From positions 1 through 64,000 of the IMG/VR virus record IMGVR_UViG_3300048066_000291: a stretch of DNA of 64,000 nt. One strand, 5' to 3'. Source of the DNA: a virus. The number at the start of each line of letters is the position of its first letter. The stretch's first letter is position 1. A program made the translations under genes and the position numbers. The notes beneath the pieces are model-generated. The model had not been told where the DNA came from and did not search any database. It saw only the letters and a list, made by a program, of their open reading frames with translations. Positions 45,815 to 56,803 of this stretch are shown piece by piece.

Positions 45815-48800
45815 TTAAACATTGAACTGGTAATTTGCGAACAGTATATAGCTTTCATTTGTACTATTTTCTGAACTCTTTATTATATATCTATCAATGT
45901 CATATGTTATTATTTTAGGATCAAAACCCGAATTATTAATATTGTTAATAATATCATCACTTTGTCCTGCTTTACAGTAAGCAATTGGAATTGCTGTAAT
46001 AAAGTCTAATTCTTGAAAGCCGTCTTGTGCTGTACGCATCCATAACGGCAAATAATTTCTTTCTTCGTCACCAATTTGTTTAATGTTTAATCTCATGTGA
46101 TCTACACTAGAAATATACTTTATTGAATCGGTACTTTGACTTACGTTAATTGCAGTATTATCTGTTTTAATTGTATTAGTGTCTGGCCTAAATCTAAACG
46201 GTTCACTATCGCCTTTTTGTAATACAACTTCAATGTCGCCACTGTCTCTAACAGTCACTTCAAAATCTGCATCATCAACATTAACATCTTGATCACCTGC
46301 TCCTCTAGTTTCAACTATTATTTCATCTGTTTCACTGAATACAAATTTAACAATTGTTCTAGTATACACAGGCAATTCAGTGTAACCTGCACCTGTGCGT
46401 GTTACATCATCTAATATTGCATATTGCATTTGATCAATAGTTAATTTTTTTGAATTCTTAGCGTTAAAACTTGCTGCTGTAACCTTTCTATCAGGAGCGT
46501 TAGCAGGATCAATAACATCTATATACACAACTTCGTATACTGTATCACCTAGTGCAGTATCCTTTGCAATAGCAGATTTAATTTCACCTAAGATATAAGT
46601 TTTTCTTTTATGATTTTTTGCTGCTGCTGCGGTAAAATGTTCAAGGTCTTTTGCTTCAGCTCCTGCAAATACAAGCATGTCTAATTTAGACTGTAACCCA
46701 AACGTAGGATCACCTGGACGGTAAATTTTGCTTGGAGTAAATATATCAGGATTACTTATAAATTCTTGGAAGTATTTACGCTGTACTTGTGGTAACATTG
46801 GACGCATATAAACATCAGTGTATCTAGTATTATTAAAATCTTCAACTGTTAAAGTAAATTCTTGTTCAATTGCAGTGTAATTAAATCGATCTCTTGCTTG
46901 AACTGTAAATTTGTAATCTCTATCAAATGATGTAATTCCGGGGTTTGCTCCATCCCATGTAATTGTTTTGTTTTCAAATATAGTTAATCCTGGCTCATCT
47001 ACAGTACCAAACTGTCTTGCAGAACCAATAATTTCACCATCATAATTAAGTACTAGTCCAAAAGGTAGTTTGCCTGACTTTAATGAATAAATCATTTTAG
47101 TATCAGGAACTGTTGTTTGTGCTTCTACTTTTAGAGTGCTAGTAAAGTTGGCATTAATACTACCTAAATCAGCAGGAGTTAACCATTTTATTTCAGAGTC
47201 AATTTCACCTATTACATTAACTTCAAATGTTTTAGCTGTACTTGGAATATCTTGTATATCGTTTGATGCAACAATAATATTTTTAAAGAATGCGTCATTT
47301 CTAAATAGTGCAATACCTATGTTACGTCCTTGTTCTATTTGTGAAGATAAATTTACATCAAATTTTACTTTATCTTCATTGTCTCTAAGAAGTTTAGCTT
47401 TTATTTCAGTGCTATCCGGACCTATAAAAAAGTTCTGTATGTTTGATTTTATTCTTGATGTAGCTGTACTCGGAATTAATAATTTCCATGTTGTGTCATT
47501 AACTACAGTAATATGTGCATCATCACCATATTCTGCTTTTAATGCTTGACTTGTAGCAGTTAATCTATCAGCTAAACTTAAACCAGCAATAGTTTCTGCA
47601 ACTTCTAACCAGTTTCCGCTTTCAAAGTCAATTTGTATAATACCGTTAACTTCAATCGAGATACCATCAATGTCAGTTTGAGGAATAGTATTGTGTGCAG
47701 TTGTACATTTGTATATTTTTCCATCGCCACCTGTTGCTGTTCCGTTAATTACATAGTCGCCTACATAATAGTTTGCACTTAATTCAATCAGTCTCGGAGC
47801 ATTTGCAGGAAGTATTGGATCATTACTTGGATTTGCTTGTGATATTTCCCATTCAATATACGGTGTAATTGTATTAATTTTGTATTGTTCGTTTTCACTA
47901 AATTTTAGTGTTCTGCCTGCATACTTTTCTTTTTCAGATTCTTTTAGTCTACTCACAAACATATAATCTGTACTTACTGTTGCAGTTCTAGATAAAATTA
48001 AACTAATACTAGGTGCAAGTGTGTCGGCCAAGTATAAAATATCATAGTCACGATTTCTATCGTCTACGTTTGTAACTTTATATTGTCTGTTTCCTAATAA
48101 TACATTTCTATTAACTAGTTCGAATAAGTCATTGACTCCGTCTAAGTTACCAGTTAAATCTATTTTATAAATTTTTACACTATTTTTACCTAACAATACA
48201 TCTTCATAAAAATTACCAACAATTGATACTGTTTCTAAGTCAGTAGTTAATCGTGTTGCTCTTACTGTAAATTTATAATTTTGTGTAATTGCAGGCTGAT
48301 AAGGTATACGTCCTGTTACTTCACCGTTCTGGCTATCAAGCGACATGCCTGGAGGGAGCTCACTTACGCTTCCGTCATCATTTACATCTTCAAGTGTATA
48401 AACTACAACACCTTCTAGTGTCCAGTTATCAATAATATCTAAGTATAACGTAGTATAGTTAGATGCTCGTTTATATCCTAAATCTCTAGGTGTAATCCAA
48501 GTTGGTGTTCTTACATTTGTTACATCAGCTGTAAATACACCTGTGCTTGACTGCATCAGCGTATTGTCTGCTTTTAAATAATCATCACCAACTAAATAAA
48601 TTTTAAATTCTCTACGCACAAAACTATCACCATCAGTTACAGTAACAGCAAATGGATAATAACGATTTAATTTACGTGGATTAGAAGTAGGCTCATTATA
48701 ACCGTAGTCAACTGTGTCATAATAAAAACTAGCATACCCGTTTGAACTTAGTGCAGCATAATCCATTGGCAATCCTGCAAACGGAGACGTATCATATCCT

Positions 48801-49327
48801 CCACCTACATAACGTTTGTCTAGACTAAGAAGGGGTTCTGTAGTTCCTGTTATCCTACCTGAATCACTCATTGTAATTCCTGGAGGTAATACTCCGTCAC
48901 CGTCTGCAATAAAGTATGTTAATTCGTCTCCTGCACTTAGATCTGTGTCAGTAGCACTTAATTGGAAATCAATTTGTTCGCTATCTAGAATAAACAGCGC
49001 ATTATTAGATCCTACATTTAATAAACCTTCGGCAGTTGCCCAAAGAGGATCATCAGGCCCGGTAACAACAAACTCGATAGTACAATCTTGCCATTCATAA
49101 TCAGTTGAAGCTCTAAGTACTACGGTAAAAGTAGTATCGTATGCAACTTCAAAAACAGTACCTGTTATATAATTACCTTCTAAACGAGTGCCAGTTGGCA
49201 ACCCTCCACTAATTAGTTCTAGCTCAATATTAGCTACAGATGAAAGTGGAAGAAGTATATTTACTGTACTGCGTTCTACTAGTACACGGTACCTAGTACC
49301 TGTTGGTATATTCCATAATTTAGCCAT
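45815..49327 (-). CDS. large virion protein with putative Ig-like (He_PIG) repeats
   Basis: 1170 residues. At least three copies of a putative Ig-type unit, recognisable by LPPGITMSDSGRITGTT, LPPGMSLDSQNGEVTGRIPY and LPFGLVLNYDGEIIGSARQF, separated by long beta-rich segments. The He_PIG-type pattern is common in phage tail and baseplate adhesins. No enzymatic motif. Late box CGATAAATA upstream. Probably a tail fibre or baseplate-associated host-binding protein. Confidence 0.8.
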   Translation of the reverse strand: MAKLWNIPTGTRYRVLVERSTVNILLPLSSVANIELELISGGLPTGTRLEGNYITGTVFEVAYDTTFTVVLRASTDYEWQDCTIEFVVTGPDDPLWATAEGLLNVGSNNALFILDSEQIDFQLSATDTDLSAGDELTYFIADGDGVLPPGITMSDSGRITGTTEPLLSLDKRYVGGGYDTSPFAGLPMDYAALSSNGYASFYYDTVDYGYNEPTSNPRKLNRYYPFAVTVTDGDSFVRREFKIYLVGDDYLKADNTLMQSSTGVFTADVTNVRTPTWITPRDLGYKRASNYTTLYLDIIDNWTLEGVVVYTLEDVNDDGSVSELPPGMSLDSQNGEVTGRIPYQPAITQNYKFTVRATRLTTDLETVSIVGNFYEDVLLGKNSVKIYKIDLTGNLDGVNDLFELVNRNVLLGNRQYKVTNVDDRNRDYDILYLADTLAPSISLILSRTATVSTDYMFVSRLKESEKEKYAGRTLKFSENEQYKINTITPYIEWEISQANPSNDPILPANAPRLIELSANYYVGDYVINGTATGGDGKIYKCTTAHNTIPQTDIDGISIEVNGIIQIDFESGNWLEVAETIAGLSLADRLTATSQALKAEYGDDAHITVVNDTTWKLLIPSTATSRIKSNIQNFFIGPDSTEIKAKLLRDNEDKVKFDVNLSSQIEQGRNIGIALFRNDAFFKNIIVASNDIQDIPSTAKTFEVNVIGEIDSEIKWLTPADLGSINANFTSTLKVEAQTTVPDTKMIYSLKSGKLPFGLVLNYDGEIIGSARQFGTVDEPGLTIFENKTITWDGANPGITSFDRDYKFTVQARDRFNYTAIEQEFTLTVEDFNNTRYTDVYMRPMLPQVQRKYFQEFISNPDIFTPSKIYRPGDPTFGLQSKLDMLVFAGAEAKDLEHFTAAAAKNHKRKTYILGEIKSAIAKDTALGDTVYEVVYIDVIDPANAPDRKVTAASFNAKNSKKLTIDQMQYAILDDVTRTGAGYTELPVYTRTIVKFVFSETDEIIVETRGAGDQDVNVDDADFEVTVRDSGDIEVVLQKGDSEPFRFRPDTNTIKTDNTAINVSQSTDSIKYISSVDHMRLNIKQIGDEERNYLPLWMRTAQDGFQELDFITAIPIAYCKAGQSDDIINNINNSGFDPKIITYDIDRYIIKSSENSTNESYILFANYQFNV

Positions 49328-49350
49328 TAATTAACTTCCTTAATACTAAG

Positions 49351-49359
49351 TATTTATCG
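49351..49359 (-). promoter_or_regulatory. late-type promoter box CGATAAATA
   Basis: CGATAAATA on the minus strand, 24 bases upstream of ATG 49327. Confidence 0.8.
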
Positions 49360-49364
49360 GAAGT

Positions 49365-50162
49365 TTACAATGCGCCACCATCCAAAGATGTCGCTGCTGG
49401 TGCAGTTATTGTACCAAAATCAACATCAGAATTAAAAATTATAAATTCAAGTGCGTTATTTGCTATAGAGTCAAGGCCGCCGAAGTCCCCAGTTCCAGGT
49501 GCAAAGTATTGGTTATACAATGCTTCTACATCTACACCTCTAACGTTACCATACAAATTTCCTCTAACATCACCAGTATGAAATCCTACAGTAGCACCTA
49601 CATGTTCGCCTTTAAACTGTAAGGCTTCAACGTCTCCTGCTACAGTAACTTCAGATAGTCCTGATATACCAAAACCGTTTGCATCTAGATTATTACTTAA
49701 TTGAGGAGTTAGGTCACTTGCTAAATCAGACGCACCAGTATAATCAATTGTTAATGTGCCTGGAACATCTTGGCCGTTATCTACTAGTGTAGTTGTAATA
49801 TCTGCACCACCGACTACATTAAGTCCGCCTTGTGCAAAAACTGTTATTGAATTATTTCCGTCACCTAAGCTAACTGATTCAACACCAATACTAGGAACAT
49901 TTACATTTATATGATTTCCTTCTGCGTCAGCAGTTATAGTAACATTAGGACCTGGCGCTATTTTTTTAAATTGCAAATCGTAATTTAAACGTTGTACAAA
50001 TAATCCTTGACCACTATCGCCTAAGTTACTAGCAGTTGTTTTTTCATCATCACGTAAATCTAATTCTTCAAAGTTAGAATTAGCTTTGATAAATGCTTCT
50101 CTTAAATCGTCGCCAGTTCCGTCATTTGCGATATTACCAATATTGATTAATTGTATTGCCAT
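49365..50162 (-). CDS. tail-fibre-type virion protein
   Basis: 265 residues. The N-terminal unit AIQLINIGNIANDGTGDDLR then EAFIKANSNFEEL matches the opening of another fibre protein in this window (gene starting at 57819), suggesting a common docking segment. The rest is beta-rich with VEALQFKGEHVGA. Virion role inferred from composition and neighbours. Confidence 0.75.
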   Translation of the reverse strand: MAIQLINIGNIANDGTGDDLREAFIKANSNFEELDLRDDEKTTASNLGDSGQGLFVQRLNYDLQFKKIAPGPNVTITADAEGNHINVNVPSIGVESVSLGDGNNSITVFAQGGLNVVGGADITTTLVDNGQDVPGTLTIDYTGASDLASDLTPQLSNNLDANGFGISGLSEVTVAGDVEALQFKGEHVGATVGFHTGDVRGNLYGNVRGVDVEALYNQYFAPGTGDFGGLDSIANNALEFIIFNSDVDFGTITAPAATSLDGGAL

Positions 50163-50174
50163 TCTTTTTTCCTA

Positions 50175-53100
50175 TTATACTACGTTAATTGTGCCAACCA
50201 TTGAACCGTGGTATTGACAGATGTAATAGAATGTGCCAGTACCGCCAACTATCCATCTAACTGTACCGTTTTGTGTACCGCCATTAGTTACGCCAGTTGC
50301 TTGACTTCCTGTGCCTGTAACAGCAGCAGTCTTAATCCAAAACGGGTGTCCACTAGCATTAACATTAAAGTCAACAATATCGCCATTATTGAAGTTTAAT
50401 CCTGGGTCAGTTCCATTTACTACACCACTTCTATCAGTTCCACTTAGTGTATAATCACTTGAATTACTTGCTGTAACAGTAATTGTATAATCTGCTGCAG
50501 GTGTTGTGCTAGTATCATTAATAGTAACAGTTGTTGTAGCTTCACCATTGTCTAATGCTAATTGTAATGTTTCTGAACCTTCTGTTGTTTGGTCAGCTGT
50601 AATTGGCAATACAAGTGACGCAGTGTCACTATTAACTGTAAAGTTACCTGTTAATAAATTATCATCAATATCAGCTGGAAGTACGCCAGTAATTGTATAT
50701 GGTACAGTTGTTGAATCAGATACGTTTGTAGTTGTTAGTGTAATAGTTAACGTCTCTCCTTCATTAACAGTGTTTGCACTATTTGCCAATGCATATGTAG
50801 CAGCAGGCGCAATACTTGTATCGTTAACAATAATATCAATACTATCTTGTCCGTTATCTAATGCAAGCGTCATAGTTTCTGTGCCTTCAGTTGTAACGTC
50901 TTCAGCAAATGTAAATACCAATGTATCTGTATTTGACGTAATAGTAAAGTTGCCTGTAATACTTCCTGCTGTTAGATCGTTTGAGTCAATACCAGTAATT
51001 GTATATGGTACAGTTGTTGCATCATCTGTTGCTGTAGTAGTTAACGTAATTGAAACTGTTCCACCTTCGTTAACTGCACTAACATCACCCGACAGTGCAA
51101 AAGTTGGAGCTGCTGCTGTGCTTGTATCATTAATAGTAATGTCAATGTTATCTTGTCCATTGTTTAGTGCAATGTTTAATGTTTCTGGACCTTCTGTAGT
51201 TACATCGTTTGCTAGTGTAAGTACAAGGTTTGCAGTATTACTATTAATTGTAAAGTTACCAGTTAAACTCTCTCCACCAATATCAGCAGATGTAACACCA
51301 GTAATAGTGTAAGCTGCTGTTGTAGCATCGTCAACGTTTGTAGTTGTTAGTGTAATAGTTACACTGTCGCCTTCGTCTACTGCTGTTGCGCTTGATGATA
51401 ATGTATACGATACTGCTCCTGCTACACTTGTATCATTAATATTTACATTAACTGAGCTTTCACCGTTGTCTAGGGCAATAGTCATTGTCTCTAACCCTTC
51501 AGTTGCAGCATCTGATGTAATTGGAAGTATTAAGGTTGCAGTATTGCTAGTAACTGTAAAGTTGCCTGTTAGTGCATTGCCGCCTATGTCAGCTGTTGTA
51601 ATTCCTGTGCCACTAATTGTATAAGGTACTGTTGTATCATCAGGAACGTTTACAGTTGTTAGTGTAACAGTAAGATCTGAACCTTCGTTAATACTTGCAA
51701 CACCGCCTAAGTCAAGTGTATAACTTTGTACTGGAGTTGTGCTTGTATCGCCAATTGTTACAACTACACTTTCACTAATATTAGTTAGTGACAATGTAAA
51801 TGTTTCTACACCTTCTGTAGTTAAATCTTCTGTAACAGTAAATGTTTTAGTTGCTGTGTTATTACTAATAGTTAATAGTCCTGATAACTGCTCGTCACCA
51901 ATGTCAGCACTTGATACGCCGCTAATTGTATATGGTATAGCTGTACCAGTTGAAACATTTGTTGTTGTTAGAGTTACTGTGAACGATTCGCCTTCATCAA
52001 CTCCATTATTGTCAACTGTTAATGCATATGTTGCTGGAACAAGTTCTGTTGTTTCAGTTGTTTGACCAATAGTCATTTGCGTTGCACTATTAAATTTATT
52101 ATATGCAAATCTATTGTTACCGCCTAAAATGCTTCTTGAATCATCATAGTCATTGTCAAGGCTTGTTGTGTAAATTTTAGAAGCGCCTGCATTTGTATTA
52201 ATAAAGGACAAACCTTGTGCAGGTGTTGCGCCTGGATTAATTTGTGTATACAGAGCTAATGCACCTGCAACATTTGGCGCTGCCATTGACGTACCACTAA
52301 TATTTGTTATAAGGAAAGAACTGTTACTTGGATACGGTCCATCACCGGCACCCCATCTATTAATATTACTTGTGGTACTCATAATGTTTGTACCAGGAGC
52401 GTATACAGTAACACCTGGACCTGTTTCAGAACTACTTGCTTTTTGCTCTAATCCGTCTGGATGAATATCAGCATCGATGTTACCAACAATATGTGCTTGT
52501 GTTGAAAACGGTGAGCCGCCTCTATTATAATAGTATTCTGTAGTACCAGTTGATGTTTTAGTAAAATAGTTATCGTAATCAAGACCTCCGTCAACATCAA
52601 TTTTTTGTCTTGAATTACCAGCTGCAATAACAACGTGTACTCCGGCATCAATTAATTCTTGCACATCAACGTCAACAGAAGCAACTCTAGATACATACCT
52701 ATAACCAATTCCTGTAAATGAACCTACCATTCCGTAGTCTGGACGTCTTGCTGCTCCAGCCCAAGGTGTGCCTCGATACGAGCCACCTGAGATACCAGTA
52801 AAGTAACCACCGTATCCCCAACTCATATTAACAATAGTAGGACGCTTCTTGCCTGTTGCTGGATCAACGGGCTTATTATTGTGCCAACCCTTGATTACAT
52901 CAAAGCAGTCAGTAACACTAATCCCTGTACCGGAGTCGCCTGAACCTTCTAAGCCGCTTACTTTTACCGCATAAATTTTAGCACCTTTAGCCCAGCCATA
53001 TGTTAATCCTGCTGCAATACCTGCAACGTGTGTTCCGTGACCGTCATAATCTCTATAGTGATCGATATTTTGTGATCCTGATAATCCGCTTGCTGCATAC

Positions 53101-53597
53101 CAATCAATTTCCTGTACGCGGCTTGCACCATTATAATCATAAAAGTCTGGATGATCAACTTGTACACCACTATCTTGTATAACGATATCTACACCAGTTC
53201 CGTCTAACGTATAATCATATCCACCTGTAACATTAGGACCAGTATATGGATTTGATAACGTGTTCATTCGACGTAATCCCCAGTTGACAAAATCTCCTCT
53301 GTCAAGTGTAGTTTTTGTAAAGTCGCCTGTTTGTGTTGCAGTACGTACTAAATCAATATCATCACGCAAGTCAGGACGCAATTCAACTGCTAAAACTCTA
53401 GTATCACTACTTAGTTTTGCTGCTTCTTCGTCAGTTAACATATAGTGCGTATTACGCTGTGACAAAGGTCTTGCATTAGCAACGTCAACTGAGCGTCCAG
53501 GAATATCACCGCCTCCTGTGGAAGCAATCATTTCTTGATTGAACGCTTCGTAGTTTACACCTTTGTTTAAACTTACAATATATTCTTTTTCACTCAT
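50175..53597 (-). CDS. subtilisin-like protease with five Calx-beta-like repeats and a cupredoxin-like domain
   Basis: 1140 residues. Peptidase S8 domain (about 125-500) with Asp142 (IVIQDSGV), His187 (GHGTHVAGIAAG), oxyanion Asn328 (AAGNS) and Ser437 (SGTSMAAPNVAGAL). Next come five repeats of about 100 residues (521-1034), each with an (V/I)(D/N)EG core, TLTTTNV strand and ETxTLxLxN ending, like Calx-beta domains. The last 106 residues resemble a cupredoxin: His1084 (ASGHPFW) and the Cys1127, His1130, Met1133 cluster (YICQYHGSM) are apt type-1 copper ligands. The protease could mature virion proteins or digest host surface proteins. It lies among fibre genes with a late box upstream. Confidence 0.88.
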   Translation of the reverse strand: MSEKEYIVSLNKGVNYEAFNQEMIASTGGGDIPGRSVDVANARPLSQRNTHYMLTDEEAAKLSSDTRVLAVELRPDLRDDIDLVRTATQTGDFTKTTLDRGDFVNWGLRRMNTLSNPYTGPNVTGGYDYTLDGTGVDIVIQDSGVQVDHPDFYDYNGASRVQEIDWYAASGLSGSQNIDHYRDYDGHGTHVAGIAAGLTYGWAKGAKIYAVKVSGLEGSGDSGTGISVTDCFDVIKGWHNNKPVDPATGKKRPTIVNMSWGYGGYFTGISGGSYRGTPWAGAARRPDYGMVGSFTGIGYRYVSRVASVDVDVQELIDAGVHVVIAAGNSRQKIDVDGGLDYDNYFTKTSTGTTEYYYNRGGSPFSTQAHIVGNIDADIHPDGLEQKASSSETGPGVTVYAPGTNIMSTTSNINRWGAGDGPYPSNSSFLITNISGTSMAAPNVAGALALYTQINPGATPAQGLSFINTNAGASKIYTTSLDNDYDDSRSILGGNNRFAYNKFNSATQMTIGQTTETTELVPATYALTVDNNGVDEGESFTVTLTTTNVSTGTAIPYTISGVSSADIGDEQLSGLLTISNNTATKTFTVTEDLTTEGVETFTLSLTNISESVVVTIGDTSTTPVQSYTLDLGGVASINEGSDLTVTLTTVNVPDDTTVPYTISGTGITTADIGGNALTGNFTVTSNTATLILPITSDAATEGLETMTIALDNGESSVNVNINDTSVAGAVSYTLSSSATAVDEGDSVTITLTTTNVDDATTAAYTITGVTSADIGGESLTGNFTINSNTANLVLTLANDVTTEGPETLNIALNNGQDNIDITINDTSTAAAPTFALSGDVSAVNEGGTVSITLTTTATDDATTVPYTITGIDSNDLTAGSITGNFTITSNTDTLVFTFAEDVTTEGTETMTLALDNGQDSIDIIVNDTSIAPAATYALANSANTVNEGETLTITLTTTNVSDSTTVPYTITGVLPADIDDNLLTGNFTVNSDTASLVLPITADQTTEGSETLQLALDNGEATTTVTINDTSTTPAADYTITVTASNSSDYTLSGTDRSGVVNGTDPGLNFNNGDIVDFNVNASGHPFWIKTAAVTGTGSQATGVTNGGTQNGTVRWIVGGTGTFYYICQYHGSMVGTINVV

Positions 53598-53620
53598 TTG
53601 TCATTTCCTAATGTTTTATA

Positions 53621-53629
53621 TATTTATCG
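53621..53629 (-). promoter_or_regulatory. late-type promoter box CGATAAATA
   Basis: CGATAAATA on the minus strand, 24 bases upstream of the protease ATG at 53597. Confidence 0.8.
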
Positions 53630-56600
53630 TTATGGGTTCAGGTCAAAGGATTGTCCAGCTATAATCATCCACCCATTTGTAGTATACAACAACGTTACAC
53701 AATCGTTTGCTGCATTTAATGTTACTGCTGTACCGTTTGCAAAAGTATCTGGCTCAATTGTTGCATCGCCTCCGTGTGCTAACAGAACAATATGTTTCAT
53801 TTGTCCTATTGTTCCGTCTGCTATTGAAAATGCATCTGCACCAGTAGTTGTAATTTCAGTTGAAAGTGTGTCTATACTTATAGCACCAGGTCCTGTAATA
53901 GACTCCATATCACCAACAATTGTGCTTATTGGCCCTAAAACTTTACCAGCGACACCATCAACTATTACAGTTGAGTCATCTGCTACAATACTACCTTTAA
54001 CATCACCAACAATTGAACCTTCTATAGTTCCTACAAGCGTACCATAAACTGTTGCATTATATACTTCTACAACTTGATTTCTTGTTGATGTTGGAGTACC
54101 AATTCTCACATCACCTTCATTTGTTCCTGCGTTAATTGCAACTCTTGCATAGTCAGTTGGGTCAGCTGGGTTACCTGGTTCTGTTTTTAATTCTATATGG
54201 TTAATACCCTGTTTGTCCAGTTGAATATTTGATACGCCGGCATCTGTGTCGCCGCCATATATATTCAAGAAGCCAGCCGCTGTTAAATCTAAAGTAGTAC
54301 CAGTATTGTTAACAATAGTATCTGCTTTAAATGCTTGTCCATGTATATTTACAGAATCAATATCTCCAACAAGTTTACTGTCTAGCCCATTAACTAGCAT
54401 AGCAGAGTCGTCGCCAAACACACTACCTGTTAAATCACCTTCAAGACCACCTACTGCTTTAATGTTGTCAGTTACTGGTGTTCCAAATAAACGCAATGCG
54501 TCTGCGGTAATATTTACACTTGTGTCTGTGCCTTGCGGATTAAGTGTAATACCGTTGTTAGCACCAACTGCTGTAGTAATTTGTATACTGTCGTCAGCTG
54601 TTATGTTATTTGCAACTAGTGCAGTTGAAAAACTAACAGTGCCGTCAATAGTAGTTGTACTACCTGAATTACCAATATTAATTGCTGTTGCTGTTGTTGC
54701 ACCAATATTTACTGTTGTTTGGTCTATGTTTGCTGCTAGTGTTGTTATTGCGTCTGTGTATGTAACTTCGCCTGTTGTATCATCGTATGTTAATAGTGTA
54801 TTACTTTCTGCATTTCTAATTGGCTTAATTACTAAACTACTTACTGTGGTATTTTCTAATGCAACGCCAGTTGCGTTTATTACAATTGAGTTTGTGGCTT
54901 GGTTAGTTCGGCCTGCATCATATCCAATTGCTACTGCATTAGCACCTTGACCAGTGTATCCAGCATTATATCCAATTCCAACTGCACCGTCACCTCCGCC
55001 AGTAAATTGAGCTCTACGTCCTAATGCAACAGCATTATTACCTTGTGTAGTTTGACCTGCGGAGTCACCCATCGCTACTGAACTGTATCCTTGAGTAGTT
55101 TGACCTGCACCGCTACCAATTGCTATTGAAGCAGTACCTTGACTTGTTTGACCTGCATCTTCACCAAGTGCAATTTTTGATTCACTTGTTCTTAAACTTG
55201 CTGTTTCAATATCACCTATAATTTTAGCATTTACACCGTCTACTAATATACCCGAATCGTCAGCATATACACTACCAGTCATGTCGCCATCAAATGTACC
55301 TGTGTGCGCACCTGCGGCATTACCTGTTACGTCACCAACAACTGGTCCAGTATGTGTGCCTGCTGTATCACCTGTTATACTACCTGTAACGTTACCTTCA
55401 AATGTTGCTGCAACCAGTGTTTCTATACCTAATGTCCATTTGTCAGTTGCTTCGTCCCATACAAATGTTTTGTTAGCTTCTGTTCCTCGTTCGACTTCAA
55501 TACCAGATGTGCCTAATGTTACACCAGCAGCAGTTTCACCTTTGTTTAATACAATAACATTATCTGTAATTGCAGTATTAGTTGTTTCAATTTCTGTAGT
55601 ATCGCCAGTAATAGTTAAGTCACCTGCAATTACAACATCATTAAAGTTTGATGTTCCTGCTGTTGCTTCTACATTACCGTTTACATCCTTCCATGCACCA
55701 TTTTGGTACATAATAACTTTGTTAGTTGTTGAGTTATAAATTAAGTCGCCGTTTTCAGCTGCAATCGCAGGTAAATTAGTGCTGCTAACTTCTGATATTC
55801 TAAAAGGAACATTGCCGTTTATTTTTACTCTATTACCTGCTGTAATTTCAAGATCAGTTGCTGCTGTCATTTCAGCAATACCTAGCCCTGTACCGTAATT
55901 AAGTGTATTAGTTACAACGGATTGAGAAGTCATTGAATTAAAATGACCTTCACCAAAAGGATTAGTTACAGTACCTACTGATCTAGTATCAGCAACATCT
56001 GGATAAATGTCGCCTGTTGCTTTTGTATTTCCTAAGTCAACAGTTGTAGTAGCACTAATAACAATATTACTTGCCCCTGTGATACTTCCTGCGCCAGTGA
56101 ATTCAGTATCGCCGCGTATTTTGCCAGCAACACCATCAACTATTACAGTTGAGTCATCACCAAAAACACTGCCTTTAATATCTGATTCAAAAGGTACGCC
56201 TTCATCAAATAATGCAGCTAACGATGTATCTAAATCTTCTGTTCTTAAATATCCTACATCATCTGAAAATTCTGATAAGTATTGCGGAGCGCCTTGCAGT
56301 GATGCATAACTTACTTTACCTGTTGTAGCATCAAAAACAATTTCTTCATTGTAAGATACTAAATTACCTTTTAACGTAGTACCAACGATTTCATTAAACT
56401 TGTTAGTTTCTGTACCTATATTTCCTACGCCTGCAACACTAGGAATAATTGCACTATCAACATTAATAGTGTCAATATCAATACTACCTAAGTCGCTTAG
56501 TGGTCTAAATTCTAAACCAGTTGCTGCTGAATTAACTTTAACAAAATAATTGTTTGATCCTGAAAACGTACTAGGAGTGTCAGTAAGATCAGCAAACTGT

Positions 56601-56779
56601 TGTGCTACTAGTTTTTGCCCGTCAACTTTTATTACAGTTGCATCGATTGTTCCTAATGACGTTATGTCTTGTACGTTAACAATTGAATTAGTACGCAAGT
56701 CGAGATTGTCGGAATCTGGTAGTTCCTTAATTTTATTGCCATCTGTAGTATCAAGTACTAGGGGGAATCTATTTGCCAT
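53630..56779 (-). CDS. tail-fibre-like protein with YadA-head-type repeats
   Basis: 1049 residues, beta-rich. A central stretch of Ala/Gly repeats (SIAIGSGAGQTTQG, SVAMGDSAGQTTQG, AVALGRRAQFTGGG, AVGIGYNAG) resembles the trimeric YadA/Hia head repeat. Four copies of a module with the core GSVFGDDSTVIVDGVAGKI recur along the protein. It probably forms a trimeric fibre. Late CGATAAATA box upstream. Confidence 0.8.
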   Translation of the reverse strand: MANRFPLVLDTTDGNKIKELPDSDNLDLRTNSIVNVQDITSLGTIDATVIKVDGQKLVAQQFADLTDTPSTFSGSNNYFVKVNSAATGLEFRPLSDLGSIDIDTINVDSAIIPSVAGVGNIGTETNKFNEIVGTTLKGNLVSYNEEIVFDATTGKVSYASLQGAPQYLSEFSDDVGYLRTEDLDTSLAALFDEGVPFESDIKGSVFGDDSTVIVDGVAGKIRGDTEFTGAGSITGASNIVISATTTVDLGNTKATGDIYPDVADTRSVGTVTNPFGEGHFNSMTSQSVVTNTLNYGTGLGIAEMTAATDLEITAGNRVKINGNVPFRISEVSSTNLPAIAAENGDLIYNSTTNKVIMYQNGAWKDVNGNVEATAGTSNFNDVVIAGDLTITGDTTEIETTNTAITDNVIVLNKGETAAGVTLGTSGIEVERGTEANKTFVWDEATDKWTLGIETLVAATFEGNVTGSITGDTAGTHTGPVVGDVTGNAAGAHTGTFDGDMTGSVYADDSGILVDGVNAKIIGDIETASLRTSESKIALGEDAGQTSQGTASIAIGSGAGQTTQGYSSVAMGDSAGQTTQGNNAVALGRRAQFTGGGDGAVGIGYNAGYTGQGANAVAIGYDAGRTNQATNSIVINATGVALENTTVSSLVIKPIRNAESNTLLTYDDTTGEVTYTDAITTLAANIDQTTVNIGATTATAINIGNSGSTTTIDGTVSFSTALVANNITADDSIQITTAVGANNGITLNPQGTDTSVNITADALRLFGTPVTDNIKAVGGLEGDLTGSVFGDDSAMLVNGLDSKLVGDIDSVNIHGQAFKADTIVNNTGTTLDLTAAGFLNIYGGDTDAGVSNIQLDKQGINHIELKTEPGNPADPTDYARVAINAGTNEGDVRIGTPTSTRNQVVEVYNATVYGTLVGTIEGSIVGDVKGSIVADDSTVIVDGVAGKVLGPISTIVGDMESITGPGAISIDTLSTEITTTGADAFSIADGTIGQMKHIVLLAHGGDATIEPDTFANGTAVTLNAANDCVTLLYTTNGWMIIAGQSFDLNP

Positions 56780-56803
56780 TCTTAATAATCCTATTGTTAT
56801 ACA

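Noticed and set aside
50506-51312. 268-codon plus-strand frame opposite the Calx-beta repeats
   Set aside because: It is the antisense shadow of Thr/Val-rich repeats, hydrophobic and low-complexity, with no ribosome site or promoter.
54246-54950. 234-codon plus-strand frame opposite a fibre gene
   Set aside because: Same reason: antisense of repetitive Ala/Gly/Thr-rich fibre coding sequence.
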